This document shows, piece after piece, positions 1 to 8,614 of a stretch of 64,000 nt of DNA; position 1 is the stretch's first letter, and every line of letters begins with the position of its first letter. Source of the stretch: Tabrizicola_A sp964393035 (lineage in GTDB: Bacteria > Pseudomonadota > Alphaproteobacteria > Rhodobacterales > Rhodobacteraceae); assembly GCA_964393035.1 (NCBI GenBank), contig CAYMRX010000001.1, forward strand, positions 248,001 to 312,000, read 5' to 3'. A program made the translations under genes and the position numbers. The notes beneath the pieces were generated by a model. That model was given only the letters and a program-made list of their open reading frames with translations, ran no database searches and had not been told where the DNA came from.

Positions 1-776
1 GTATCTGCCGCACAAGCATCAAAGCGCGGGCCTTGCTCGTCGATCACAAACCGCAAGGTGAAAGGGGTGATGACAGGGCGCGGGGCGGAAATCTCGTAGC
101 TGACGCTGACACCCTCGGGCTGGCCTTCGGCAAGGGCCGTCTCGAAGGTGCGCTTTTCTGCGTCAGAGGCCGCGATTGCGGTGATCTTGATCGAACTGGC
201 GCCTACCGTGATTTTTGATCGCGGCAAAAGGGCCAGGGCCTTGCGCGCGAAATTCAGCGCCGGCGTCCAGGTGGCAGGCGGTTCGTATGCTGCTGTTTCC
301 AGCATGTCCTGCAATTCGGTATCGGGTTGCAGGGCTTCGACCTCGGCCATCAGGCTGTCTTTGGTGTCCCCTTCGGGCAACAGACCGATCAACTGGATGC
401 CATCGTCATTGCGCAGCGTTTCCAAAGAAAAGCGGGGCGCCTCGATGGCGCGCGCCGGGGTGACTTCCATCTGATCACGCACCCGCGACGAATCGACCAC
501 CATCCCCGCAAGATTGATGACACGGTAACGCCCGGCCTCATTCGGGGCGGTTCCGGTCAGGATCAGGCGCAGGCCATCCGCTTCGACCGTGGCAAAGGTG
601 ATGCCGTCTGTCAGCAACCGCGAGCGCACGGCGCGTTCCGAAATGCGTTCCATCAACAGAACGGACGCCCAGGCAAACAACAACGCCACGAAAACCGCAG
701 CCGCAAAGGCCGCAGCCGTCGCAAGTGCGGGGGTCAGCCGCAGGGTTTCAGGCAGACGAAAGGTGGGAAGTTTCAC
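1..776 (-). CDS. OmpA-family envelope protein, N-terminal part (cut by window edge)
   Basis: Translating the minus strand gives an uninterrupted frame running off the left edge; about 258 residues are visible. It begins with one hydrophobic segment (about residues 13-35), followed by tandem BON-like repeats (motifs such as GTAPNEAGRYRVINLAG and QLIGLLPEG). This is the layout of Rhodobacteraceae OmpA proteins that end in a peptidoglycan-binding OmpA domain, which would lie outside the window. The start is not certain: I chose GTG at 774-776 because the protein then starts MKLPTFRLP as in relatives I recall; another GTG lies 15 bases upstream. It follows ubiA by 75 bases on the same strand. The OmpA assignment rests on the N-terminal part only. 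Confidence 0.7.
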   Translation of the reverse strand, partial: MKLPTFRLPETLRLTPALATAAAFAAAVFVALLFAWASVLLMERISERAVRSRLLTDGITFATVEADGLRLILTGTAPNEAGRYRVINLAGMVVDSSRVRDQMEVTPARAIEAPRFSLETLRNDDGIQLIGLLPEGDTKDSLMAEVEALQPDTELQDMLETAAYEPPATWTPALNFARKALALLPRSKITVGASSIKITAIAASDAEKRTFETALAEGQPEGVSVSYEISAPRPVITPFTLRFVIDEQGPRFDACAAD

Positions 777-851
777 CAAGGCAAAGGTCACATTCTTTGG
801 CAGCAGCGCAGGTTGCCCGCCGTTCTTAATGCGCGGGCGGGCCTTGTTCAA

Positions 852-1811
852 TCAAAGGAAGGCCGCAACGGCAAGAAACAGCGCAAGCAAAAGGCCCGCG
901 TCGCGGTTGGCACGAAAGATCAGCATGCACGAGGTCGGGTCATCGACATTCAGCCTGCGCATTTGCCAAACCATATGCCCGCCCATGGCAAATACCCCCA
1001 GAAGGGCTGTCAGGGGCTGGACCATGCTGGTCACAGCTTGGGATGCGATGGCCCCAGCGGCCAAAAGCATGGTCAGCCCCAGAAACCCCCACAGCGCCTG
1101 TCGCGAGCGATCCGCGAACAGCCGCGCCGTCGACTTCACGCCGATCAGCGCATCGTCTTCCTTGTCCTGATGGGCATAGATCGTGTCGTAATAGAGCGTC
1201 CAGCTGATGCCCGCCGCATAAAGCAGCAACGCCGAAAGGCTGATCGTTCCGGCGTGTGCCGCATAGGCCAAGACCGCACCCCAGTTGAACGCCAGCCCCA
1301 AGAACACTTGCGGCCACCAGGTAAAGCGTTTGGCAAATGGATAGATCGCCACGAGGGCCAAAGAGGCAAAGCCCAAGCCAATTGCCAAGCCATTGTAGCT
1401 GAACAGGATAAGTGCCGCGACCAGCGCCTGCACCACCATCCAGACCAGCGCCTGTTTCACCGTCACTTGCCCCGACGGAATCGGGCGTGACCGGGTGCGC
1501 GCCACCTGCCCATCGAAATCCCGGTCGGTGATGTCATTCCAGGTGCAGCCCGCCCCGCGCATCAAAAACGCCCCGACGCCGCAGGAAAGCGCGATCCACA
1601 GATCCCAAAGTCGAACCCCGTCCCCCATGGCCGCAAGGGCCACGCCCCAAAGGCAGGGGATATACAAAAGCCATGTGCCAATGGGACGATCCGCCCGGCT
1701 CAGGCGCAGGTAGGGGACCGACCACACCGGGGCAAAGCGATCCACCCAATTGCCCTTGGGGGCGTCAGCCACCTGCTTTGGGGGCTCTGGCATTTCGCGC
1801 GGGTCGGTCAT
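852..1811 (-). CDS. ubiA: 4-hydroxybenzoate octaprenyltransferase
   Basis: Membrane prenyltransferase that attaches the polyprenyl tail to 4-hydroxybenzoate in ubiquinone synthesis. At 319 residues it has the usual length and about eight hydrophobic segments. Both Mg-diphosphate motifs are present: NDITDRDFD at about residues 92-100 and the DTIYAHQDKEDD segment at about 209-220. I preferred the ATG at 1811 over one eight codons upstream because GGAG lies 7 bases before it. It is divergent from rsmE with only 11 bases between the two start codons, so the ribosome-binding sites and probably the promoters overlap the neighbour's 5' end. The polyprenyl synthase at 17173-18171 would supply its second substrate. 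Confidence 0.95.
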   Translation of the reverse strand: MTDPREMPEPPKQVADAPKGNWVDRFAPVWSVPYLRLSRADRPIGTWLLYIPCLWGVALAAMGDGVRLWDLWIALSCGVGAFLMRGAGCTWNDITDRDFDGQVARTRSRPIPSGQVTVKQALVWMVVQALVAALILFSYNGLAIGLGFASLALVAIYPFAKRFTWWPQVFLGLAFNWGAVLAYAAHAGTISLSALLLYAAGISWTLYYDTIYAHQDKEDDALIGVKSTARLFADRSRQALWGFLGLTMLLAAGAIASQAVTSMVQPLTALLGVFAMGGHMVWQMRRLNVDDPTSCMLIFRANRDAGLLLALFLAVAAFL

Positions 1812-1822
1812 AGGGTCGCTCC

Positions 1823-2551
1823 ATGGAAAAGCCAAAAGTTCGCCTGTTTGTAGATCAGCCGCTGGGCACGGGGCAAGCCGTGGCCCTTGGGGCCGAGGCT
1901 GCGAATTATCTGTTCAACGTCATGCGTCTTGGGAAAGGGGCCAGCGTGGCCCTGTTCAATGGCCGCGATGGCGAGTGGCGGGCCGAGGTGGCCGAGGCGG
2001 GCAAACGACAAGGCATTGCCGTTTGTCAGGCCCAAACCGCACCGCAGGTCATGCCGCCCGATCTGTGGCTGATGTTCGCACCCGTAAAGAAAGAGCGCAC
2101 TGCCTTTGTCGTCGAAAAGGCGGTGGAATTGGGCGTGGCGCGGCTGATGCCGGTTGCCACCCGGCACATGAATTCGGAACGCTGGCGCGTCGACAAGCAG
2201 ACGGCCCATGCGGTCGAGGCCGCCGAACAATGCGGTGCAACCTTTGTGCCGCAGGTCGACGATCTTCAGCAACTGGATCGGGTTTTGGCGCAATGGCCCG
2301 AGGGTCGCCTGCTCTACTGGGCCGATGAAACCCTGGCCGCAACGGCAAGCGCGGCGCAAAGGGCGGTTGCGACTGGCCCCGCGGCCATCCTGATCGGCCC
2401 CGAAGGCGGCTTTTCAGAAGATGAGAAAACCCGCCTACGGGCCTTGCCTTTTGTGCGCCCGCTGTCGCTTGGCCCGCGGATCCTGCGGGCGGAAACCGCG
2501 GCACTGGCGGCCGTGGTGCTGTGGCAAAACGCCGTTGGGGATTGGGCGTGA
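1823..2551 (+). CDS. rsmE: 16S rRNA (uracil-1498-N3)-methyltransferase
   Basis: SPOUT-class methyltransferase that modifies U1498 of 16S rRNA in the assembled 30S subunit. The 242-residue length is normal. The C-terminal knot carries the family motifs GPEGGF (192-197) and LGPRILRAETA (216-226), which form the S-adenosylmethionine site; the N-terminal PUA-like domain covers roughly residues 1-70. It is divergent from ubiA and its stop overlaps the GTG start of the next gene, so the two are probably translated together. Confidence 0.95.
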   Translation: MEKPKVRLFVDQPLGTGQAVALGAEAANYLFNVMRLGKGASVALFNGRDGEWRAEVAEAGKRQGIAVCQAQTAPQVMPPDLWLMFAPVKKERTAFVVEKAVELGVARLMPVATRHMNSERWRVDKQTAHAVEAAEQCGATFVPQVDDLQQLDRVLAQWPEGRLLYWADETLAATASAAQRAVATGPAAILIGPEGGFSEDEKTRLRALPFVRPLSLGPRILRAETAALAAVVLWQNAVGDWA

Positions 2552-3087
2552 TCCGGCCTGCCGCACGCCTCACACTCGCCCGCTGGCGCGAGGTCGTCCT
2601 GTCGGCGGCCATCACGCTGGCCGGTCTTTGGATCGCCAGCCGCGGCGGCCCCATTCTGGCGGTGGCGGGGCTGGCGCTTGCCGCCCTTGGCGCGGGGCTG
2701 ACGCTGACCGCCTTTCGTCGCATGCGCTTTGCCCAAGACATCGCAGCCCCCGGCCTTGTCGAGGTGATTGAGGGCGAGGTGCGCTACTTTGGGCCGAATT
2801 CCGGCGGCACGGTCAGCTTGGCCGACCTGACCGAAATCCGCCTGCTGACCCTGCGCGGGCGCCGGATGTGGCGGTTGAAGCAATCCGACGGGCAAGCCTT
2901 GCTGATCCCGGTCGATGCCGCCGGGGCCGAGGCCCTGTATGATGGGTTTTCCAGCCTGCCGGGTTTGGACATGGGGCAACTTCTGACAGCTCTGACCCCA
3001 CATGCCGCTGGCCCCGGCCTGATCGACCGCCAGACCCCGGAAATGGCTCTGATCTGGCACCGCAAGGGCAAAGGGCTGGTCGCCTGA
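2548..3087 (+). CDS. Conserved membrane protein of unknown function
   Basis: 179 residues. Two adjacent hydrophobic segments at about residues 15-55 (AITLAGLWIASRGG, then AVAGLALAALGAGLTLTAF) are followed by a cytoplasmic-looking domain of about 120 residues rich in short beta-like stretches. No catalytic motif is recognised. I chose the GTG at 2548 because it overlaps the rsmE stop as GTGA, a typical coupled start; an ATG at 2521 would overlap rsmE by ten codons. Its position behind rsmE suggests co-expression but says nothing about function. Confidence 0.75.
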   Translation: MIRPAARLTLARWREVVLSAAITLAGLWIASRGGPILAVAGLALAALGAGLTLTAFRRMRFAQDIAAPGLVEVIEGEVRYFGPNSGGTVSLADLTEIRLLTLRGRRMWRLKQSDGQALLIPVDAAGAEALYDGFSSLPGLDMGQLLTALTPHAAGPGLIDRQTPEMALIWHRKGKGLVA

Positions 3088-3205
3088 CCCTGCCTGCATC
3101 AGCGCACAAACTTTGATACCGGCTGCGCCGCCGATGCCTTGACTTGGGGCGACAAAGGCCGCAGGTCTTGGCGCCCGAATTCAACGAACGCATGAGGCCG
3201 CAAAC

Positions 3206-4552
3206 ATGTCCATTCCCCAGTCTGGTGGCGGCCCCATCGAGCGGTTTGAACAGCTTGCCGAATACATGGAGTCCGGCTGCAAACCCAAAGATCAATGGCG
3301 CATCGGCACCGAACATGAAAAGTTCGGCTGGCTGTCGCCCAGCCGCGCGCCCTTGCCCTATGCGGGAGAGGCTTCGATTTCGACAATCTTTCAAGCACTT
3401 GAGGCCCGTTATGGCTGGACCCCGCTGCGCGAAGGCGACCATGTCATCGGGCTGACCCGCAACGGGGCCAACATCAGCCTTGAACCCGGCGGGCAGTTTG
3501 AGCTTTCCGGCGCGCCCTTGTCGAACATGCATGAGGTCGCGGCCGAATTGCAGACCCATCTGGACGAGGTGGCCTCCATCGCCGGGCCTTTGGGCATCCG
3601 TTTCATGGGGATAGGTGCCGCGCCCGAGTGGAGCCATGACACCATGCCGGTCATGCCCAAGGGCCGCTACCGGCTGATGACCGGCTATATGCAAAAGGTC
3701 GGCACCCACGGCACACAGATGATGTATCGCACCTCGACCACGCAGGTGAACCTCGACTTTGCGTCCGAGGCTGACATGGTGAAAAAGCTGCGGGTGTCCT
3801 TGGCCCTGCAACCGGTGGCGACCGCGCTGTTCGCCTCATCGCCCTTCTTTGACGGCAAGGTGAACGGCCATAAATCCTGGCGCTCGCGCATCTGGCGTGA
3901 TCTGGATGCCAGCCGGACCGGCATGCTGCCTTGGGCCTTTGAGGACGGCATGGGCTTTCAGCGCTATGTCGACTGGGTCTTGGATGTGCCGATGTATTTC
4001 GTCTACCGCGACGGCAAATACATCGACGCGCTCGGGCAATCCTTCCGCGATTTCCTTGCCGGAAAGCTGCCCGCCCTGCCCGGTGAAAAGCCGACGCTGT
4101 CGGATTGGGCCGACCACATGACCACCGTTTTCCCCGAAGCCCGCGTCAAGAAATACATCGAGATGCGCGGCGCCGATTGTGGCAATCAGGCCCATATCAA
4201 CGCGCTTCCCGCCTTTTGGGTCGGGCTGATGTATGACCAGACCGCGCTGGATAGCGCATGGGATCTGGTCAAGGGGTTTGATGCGGAAACCCGTGAAGGG
4301 CTGCGGGTCGCCGCGTCGGTCTCGGCCTTGGCAGGCGAAGCGAATGGCGTCAAACTGGCCGATCTGGCCCGCGCCGCCGTCGGCCTGTCGCACGCAGGCC
4401 TTGCCGCCCGTGGCCTTGGCGAGGAACACTATCTGGAACCGCTTGTCGGATCGCTCAAATCGGGCAAGGTGCAGGCCGACCGCTGGCTTGACCTTTACAA
4501 GGACGCATGGGCTGGCGATCTCGGCCGGATCTACGAGGCGTCAAGCCTTTGA
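3206..4552 (+). CDS. gshA: Glutamate-cysteine ligase, plant/alphaproteobacterial type
   Basis: Joins glutamate and cysteine, the first and rate-limiting step of glutathione synthesis, in the cytoplasm. The 448-residue protein belongs to the plant-like class found in alphaproteobacteria, recognised by the GTEHEKFGW segment near residue 34 and the SLEPGGQFELSGAPL segment near residue 92. The gene stands alone with 118 bases upstream and is convergent with the small secreted protein at 4589-5035. No gshB is in the window. Confidence 0.94.
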   Translation: MSIPQSGGGPIERFEQLAEYMESGCKPKDQWRIGTEHEKFGWLSPSRAPLPYAGEASISTIFQALEARYGWTPLREGDHVIGLTRNGANISLEPGGQFELSGAPLSNMHEVAAELQTHLDEVASIAGPLGIRFMGIGAAPEWSHDTMPVMPKGRYRLMTGYMQKVGTHGTQMMYRTSTTQVNLDFASEADMVKKLRVSLALQPVATALFASSPFFDGKVNGHKSWRSRIWRDLDASRTGMLPWAFEDGMGFQRYVDWVLDVPMYFVYRDGKYIDALGQSFRDFLAGKLPALPGEKPTLSDWADHMTTVFPEARVKKYIEMRGADCGNQAHINALPAFWVGLMYDQTALDSAWDLVKGFDAETREGLRVAASVSALAGEANGVKLADLARAAVGLSHAGLAARGLGEEHYLEPLVGSLKSGKVQADRWLDLYKDAWAGDLGRIYEASSL

Positions 4553-4588
4553 TCTTCAACGCTGCGGGCGACACATCGGCCGCGGCGG

Positions 4589-5035
4589 CTATTCGGCGGG
4601 CGCTGCCACGGTCATGAATTTCGCTGACTGGTCCGACCAGATCATCGCCTCCACGCAAGGCTCCACCCCGGCACCGCCACAGGCCGCGCCGCTGTGCCAC
4701 AGGATCAGGACCGGGCGGGTCAGCAGCGTTTCAACCTGCCAAGCCTGCGCCAGCATCATCTGCGCCTGATCGTCCACCACCACCCATATCGAATTGCCCA
4801 GACTGCCGCCCCAATAGCTGGCCATGGTTGAGCATTGAAAATCCGCCGAATCCACCACGGTTTCCGGCGCGCCATCGCCCGTCAGATCAACCGGCACAAC
4901 GGCCTTTGGCCCGGCGACAAAGACGCCCCCCTCCATCGCGGCACAGTCGGCCTTGGCCCCATCCAGCAGATCCTGCACCGGATCGGCTTGCGCGACCGAG
5001 GCGAAAAGCACCAAGGCGATGGCCAGACGGATCAT
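4589..5035 (-). CDS. Small secreted protein of unknown function
   Basis: 148 residues starting with a clear signal peptide (MIRLAIALVLFASVAQA, cleavage after residue 17). The mature part has a DLTGDGAPETVV segment that resembles short repeat/calcium-loop sequences and four cysteines that could pair in the periplasm. I recognise no family function. The start is chosen at the ATG that overlaps the plsY stop by four bases (ATGA), so it is the last gene of the pyrB-plsY operon and ends convergent with gshA. Confidence 0.7.
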   Translation of the reverse strand: MIRLAIALVLFASVAQADPVQDLLDGAKADCAAMEGGVFVAGPKAVVPVDLTGDGAPETVVDSADFQCSTMASYWGGSLGNSIWVVVDDQAQMMLAQAWQVETLLTRPVLILWHSGAACGGAGVEPCVEAMIWSDQSAKFMTVAAPAE

Positions 5036-5640
5036 GCCTTGCGCCCTATCTTGGGTTCGGTCCCGGCCTTGATGCGCTGCAAATTGGGCCAATGGCGCAT
5101 GTAGACCAGCAGCATCAGCGCAAAGGACAAAAACAGCGCATCCCCGCGGTCGAAGACAAAGCACCACAGCCCCGCGGTCGCCGCGGCAACCAGCGCCGAG
5201 GCGGATGAGATCCGTGTCACAAAGGCGGCCACCGCCCATGTCGCACAGGCCGCAAGGCCGACCGGCCACGCCAGCGCCAAGAGCGTGCCAAGGAAGGTCG
5301 CAACCCCCTTGCCGCCCTTGAACCCCAGCCAGACCGGGAACAGATGGCCCAAAAACGCCATGCCGCCCGCCACTTGCGCGGCATCCTCGCCCAGCGCCAG
5401 CCGGGCAATCAGCACCGCAATCGCCCCCTTTGCCGCATCAAGGATCAGCGTCGCCAAAGCCGCGCCCTTATGCCCGGTGCGCAGCACATTGGTCGCCCCG
5501 ATATTGCCAGACCCGATGGCCCGCAGATCCCCCAGCCCCAAGGCGCGGGTGATAACGATGCCGAACGGCACGGACCCCAGCAGATAACCCAGAACGCCGA
5601 CAAGGATCAGCAGCAGCGGAGAGGTGACGATTTCCGGCAT
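5032..5640 (-). CDS. plsY: Acyl-phosphate:glycerol-3-phosphate acyltransferase
   Basis: Integral membrane enzyme that uses acyl-phosphate to acylate glycerol-3-phosphate, the first step of phospholipid synthesis. 202 residues with several hydrophobic segments. Family motifs are visible: SGNIGATNVLRTG (motif 1), GGKGVATFLG (motif 2) and a C-terminal conserved loop. Its ATG abuts the stop of the upstream dihydroorotase-like gene with no gap, and its stop overlaps the next start, so it sits inside one transcription unit with pyrB. PlsC in this window (32634-33359) does the second acylation. Confidence 0.94.
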   Translation of the reverse strand: MPEIVTSPLLLILVGVLGYLLGSVPFGIVITRALGLGDLRAIGSGNIGATNVLRTGHKGAALATLILDAAKGAIAVLIARLALGEDAAQVAGGMAFLGHLFPVWLGFKGGKGVATFLGTLLALAWPVGLAACATWAVAAFVTRISSASALVAAATAGLWCFVFDRGDALFLSFALMLLVYMRHWPNLQRIKAGTEPKIGRKA

Positions 5641-6909
5641 TCAGCGCGCCTCATAAACCTGTTGGCCTGCGACATATGTCGCCAGCACCTTACCCTCCAG
5701 CCGCGCCCCGTCAAAGGGCGTGTTCTTCGATTTTGACACCAGCGCAAAGCGGTCCAGCACAAAAGGCGTATCGGGATTGAACAGCACCAGATCGGCGGGC
5801 GCCCCTTCCGCCAGACGCCCTTGCGGCAGGCCAAGACGGCGCGCGGGGTTCAGGCTGAGTGCGCGCCACAGCGTCGGCAAATCGAGATGCCCGGCATGGT
5901 AAAGCCGCAGCGCCGCCGGCAGAAGCGTTTGCAAGCCGACCGCGCCGGACGCCGCCTCCTCGAATGGCAGGCGTTTGGATTCCTCATCCGCCGGGGTATG
6001 GAAGCTGCCGATGACGTCGATCACCCCATCCGCCACCGCCTGCACCATGGCCAGCCGGTCCTCCTCGGACCGCAGGGGCGGAGTGAATTTGAAGAAGGTG
6101 CGATACTCGCCCACATCGAATTCGTTCAGCGTCAGGTGGTGGATGGAAATCCCTGCCGTCACATCCAGCCCCGCCTCCTTGGCGCGGGCCAGCGAAGGCA
6201 GCGCCCGCGCCGTGGTGATCTGATCGACATGCCAGCGCGCGCCGGTCATTTCCACCAGCCCCAGATCGCGGTCCAGCCCGATGCGTTCGGCCATCGGCGA
6301 CACCCCCGGCAGGCCTTTGAGCGAGGCGAACTTGCCCGAGGTGGTCGCCGCCCCCGCCGACAGCCCCGGTTCTTGCGGGTGGCCGACGATCAGTGCGCCC
6401 AAGGACCGGGCATAGGTCATCGCCCGCGACAGCGCCTTGGTGTTTTCGGCTACATGGAACACATCGGAAAAGGCAATTGCGCCCGCATCGAGCAAAAAGC
6501 CGATCTCGGTCATTTCCTTACCGGCCCGCCCCTTGGTCAGCGCCGCCATATGGCGGATGCGCACCGGGGCCTCGCCCGCGCGGCGGGTCACAAACTCCAG
6601 CGTTTCCGGCGTGTCGATGGCGGGGGTGGTGTCGGGCCGGGCGATCACCGTCGTGACGCCGCCCGCCGCTGCGGCCAAGCCCGCCGAGCGGAACGATTCC
6701 TTATGCCGCTCCCCCGGTTCGCCGATTTTGACGCCCCAATCGACAAGGCCGGGGGCCAGACATTGCCCGGCGCAGTCCACAATCTTGGCCCCCTTTGGCA
6801 CCGCCCCGTCCCGCGCGACGATCACACCTTGCGAAACCGTCAGGCTGCCGGGCGCATCGCTGCCAGTCTCGGGATCAATCAGACGCGCATTTTCAAAGTG
6901 CAGGATCAT
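5641..6909 (-). CDS. pyrX: Dihydroorotase-like protein, probably non-catalytic (PyrX/PyrC')
   Basis: 422-residue amidohydrolase-fold protein that aligns with class I dihydroorotase along its length (ARPDTTP, ALTKGRAGKEMTEIG, FKFTPPLRSEEDR, PFEEAASGAVGLQ). The metal-binding HxH that normally follows an Asp is replaced by DWGVKIGEPG, and the catalytic Asp of the usual TDHAPH motif is replaced in GSFHTPADEESK. Such inactive homologues are known to form a complex with aspartate transcarbamoylase (PyrB). Its place in the pyrB operon supports a structural role; a functional PyrC must be elsewhere. Databases would often call this gene pyrC. Confidence 0.85.
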   Translation of the reverse strand: MILHFENARLIDPETGSDAPGSLTVSQGVIVARDGAVPKGAKIVDCAGQCLAPGLVDWGVKIGEPGERHKESFRSAGLAAAAGGVTTVIARPDTTPAIDTPETLEFVTRRAGEAPVRIRHMAALTKGRAGKEMTEIGFLLDAGAIAFSDVFHVAENTKALSRAMTYARSLGALIVGHPQEPGLSAGAATTSGKFASLKGLPGVSPMAERIGLDRDLGLVEMTGARWHVDQITTARALPSLARAKEAGLDVTAGISIHHLTLNEFDVGEYRTFFKFTPPLRSEEDRLAMVQAVADGVIDVIGSFHTPADEESKRLPFEEAASGAVGLQTLLPAALRLYHAGHLDLPTLWRALSLNPARRLGLPQGRLAEGAPADLVLFNPDTPFVLDRFALVSKSKNTPFDGARLEGKVLATYVAGQQVYEAR

Positions 6910-6980
6910 GGCTTGCCCCTTCTTTGGGTCGCAGAGCGTGGCAGAAACGGGGTGCGGGGCGGCGGCGATTGGGTCACGGC

Positions 6981-7100
6981 CTAGCTCAGCACGACGATCA
7001 GGGTGGTGAACAGGGCGAGGAAAACCAGAACGGCGGTGGCCACCATGCCGCCTGCGCGCATCTCGGATTTCGTGAGCTTGCGGTCGGGATCAGGTTTCAT
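6981..7100 (-). CDS. 39-residue single-pass membrane protein
   Basis: Short frame with a charged N-terminus (MKPDPDRKLTKSEMRAGG) and one C-terminal transmembrane helix (about residues 19-39). Its ATG overlaps the stop of the upstream PH-like gene by four bases, which is strong support that it is translated. No function is known to me. It lies between pyrB and the pseudo-dihydroorotase and is followed by a 71-base gap, so it may be a small partner of the membrane protein before it. Confidence 0.6.
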   Translation of the reverse strand: MKPDPDRKLTKSEMRAGGMVATAVLVFLALFTTLIVVLS

Positions 7101-7549
7101 CGCTTGGCCCCCCTCGCCTTGTCGATGGCGGCGATCACCGCCGCCGGATCGGCCTGATATTTCAGCAGATGCTTGTCGCCCGCGCCCATGACCAATTGCA
7201 CCGCCCCAAAGAACGGCCGCACCGTTTTCAAGCTGGACAAAGGTGCGATGCGCCCCCCCGGACCGATCAGCCGACGGTTGGTCAGCGTCCATTCCTCGGC
7301 CAAAGCCTCGGAGCGCAGATAGGCCGCGCGCAGGCCGATTGCCAAGACCGCCGCAATCGGGCCGACCCAAGGTGCCGGGTTTCCGCCATAGAGCAAAGCC
7401 GCCCCGGCCACTGCCCCTGCGGCAACCGCCATGATCGCATTCGACCGCCAATAGGTGCCCGGGTCGGGGCGGAATACCGCCACCAGCACCTCATCAGGGT
7501 CCAGATGGACCTTGCGGCCAAGGATCGGATCGCGGGTGATTTCAGCCAT
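7097..7549 (-). CDS. Membrane protein with bacterial PH-like domain
   Basis: 150 residues: a cytoplasmic N-terminal segment (about 1-35), two transmembrane helices (about 36-75), then a bacterial PH-like domain recognised by the EEWTLTNRRLIGPGGRI stretch and a strand-rich C-terminus. It starts 15 bases after pyrB and overlaps the 39-residue gene by four bases. I infer a membrane-associated accessory protein; the operon link to pyrimidine synthesis is not explained by any known role. Confidence 0.7.
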   Translation of the reverse strand: MAEITRDPILGRKVHLDPDEVLVAVFRPDPGTYWRSNAIMAVAAGAVAGAALLYGGNPAPWVGPIAAVLAIGLRAAYLRSEALAEEWTLTNRRLIGPGGRIAPLSSLKTVRPFFGAVQLVMGAGDKHLLKYQADPAAVIAAIDKARGAKR

Positions 7550-7564
7550 GGAGTGCCGCCCCTC

Positions 7565-8530
7565 TCACGCCATCACCCCCGCCGCCTTGGCCCCGCGGGC
7601 CGCGCGCAGGTTGCGCGCCAGAAGATCCATGCAGGCCATGCGCACCGCGACGCCCATTTCGACCTGATCCTGAATGACGGACCGGTTGATGTCGTCGGCA
7701 ATCTCGCCGTCAATCTCGACACCACGATTCATCGGGCCGGGGTGCATCACAATCGCATCGGGCTTGGCGAAAGACAGCTTCTCGGCGTCCAGCCCATAGC
7801 GGTGGTAATATTCGCGCTCCGACGGGATGAAGCCACCGTCCATCCGCTCTTTCTGAAGCCGCAGCATCATCACCACATCGGCGCCCTTCAGGCCTTCGCG
7901 CATGTCATCGTAAAGCTCGCAGCCAAACTCGCCCACGCCCGAGGGCATCAGCGTTGGCGGCGCGATCAGGCGGATGCGGTTTTCCATCTTGTTCAGCAAG
8001 ATCAGATTGCTGCGCGCCACGCGGCTGTGTGCGATATCGCCGCAAATCGCCACGGTCAGACGCTGGATGCGGCCCTTGGCGCGGCGGATGGTCAGCGCAT
8101 CCAAAAGCGCCTGCGTCGGGTGTTCGTGGCGACCATCGCCCGCGTTAAGCACCGCGCAATCCACCTTCTGCGCCAGAAGGTTCACCGCGCCACTGGCCCC
8201 ATGCCGCACCACCAACAGATCCGGGTGCATCGCGTTCAGCGTCATCGCCGTGTCGATCAGCGTCTCGCCCTTTTTCACGCTCGACTGCGCCACCGACATG
8301 TTCATCACATCCGCGCCAAGCCGTTTGCCCGCCAGTTCGAAACTGGCCTGCGTGCGGGTGGAATTTTCGAAGAACATGTTGATCTGCGTCAGCCCCGCCA
8401 AGGCATCCGACGATTTCACCGTGCGGCGGTTCAGATCGACGTAGCGATCCGCCAGATCAAGAACCGTAGTGATTTCTTGTGGCGATAGCTGCTCGATGCC
8501 AAGAAGGTGGCGGGCGCGGAAGGTGGTCAT
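7565..8530 (-). CDS. pyrB: Aspartate carbamoyltransferase catalytic subunit
   Basis: Condenses carbamoyl phosphate and aspartate in pyrimidine synthesis. 321 residues, usual length. The carbamoyl-phosphate loop FENSTRTQASFELAGKRLG (about residues 53-71) and the HPTQALLD motif are intact. It heads the operon with the inactive dihydroorotase homologue, with which it probably assembles; no pyrI regulatory subunit is present. It is divergent from the glycosylase at 8615. Confidence 0.96.
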   Translation of the reverse strand: MTTFRARHLLGIEQLSPQEITTVLDLADRYVDLNRRTVKSSDALAGLTQINMFFENSTRTQASFELAGKRLGADVMNMSVAQSSVKKGETLIDTAMTLNAMHPDLLVVRHGASGAVNLLAQKVDCAVLNAGDGRHEHPTQALLDALTIRRAKGRIQRLTVAICGDIAHSRVARSNLILLNKMENRIRLIAPPTLMPSGVGEFGCELYDDMREGLKGADVVMMLRLQKERMDGGFIPSEREYYHRYGLDAEKLSFAKPDAIVMHPGPMNRGVEIDGEIADDINRSVIQDQVEMGVAVRMACMDLLARNLRAARGAKAAGVMA

Positions 8531-8614
8531 CGAGATCCCCCGGAATGGCGGCTGTTCGGGGGCTTATAGAAAGCCGGGTTGTGGCGCGCAAGGCCAGAGC
8601 CTAGGCTTGCCGCC

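Noticed and set aside
327..1490. A 387-codon plus-strand frame at the left end
   Set aside because: It is opposite the OmpA-like gene and ubiA, and is rich in Gln, Arg and Gly with no motif.
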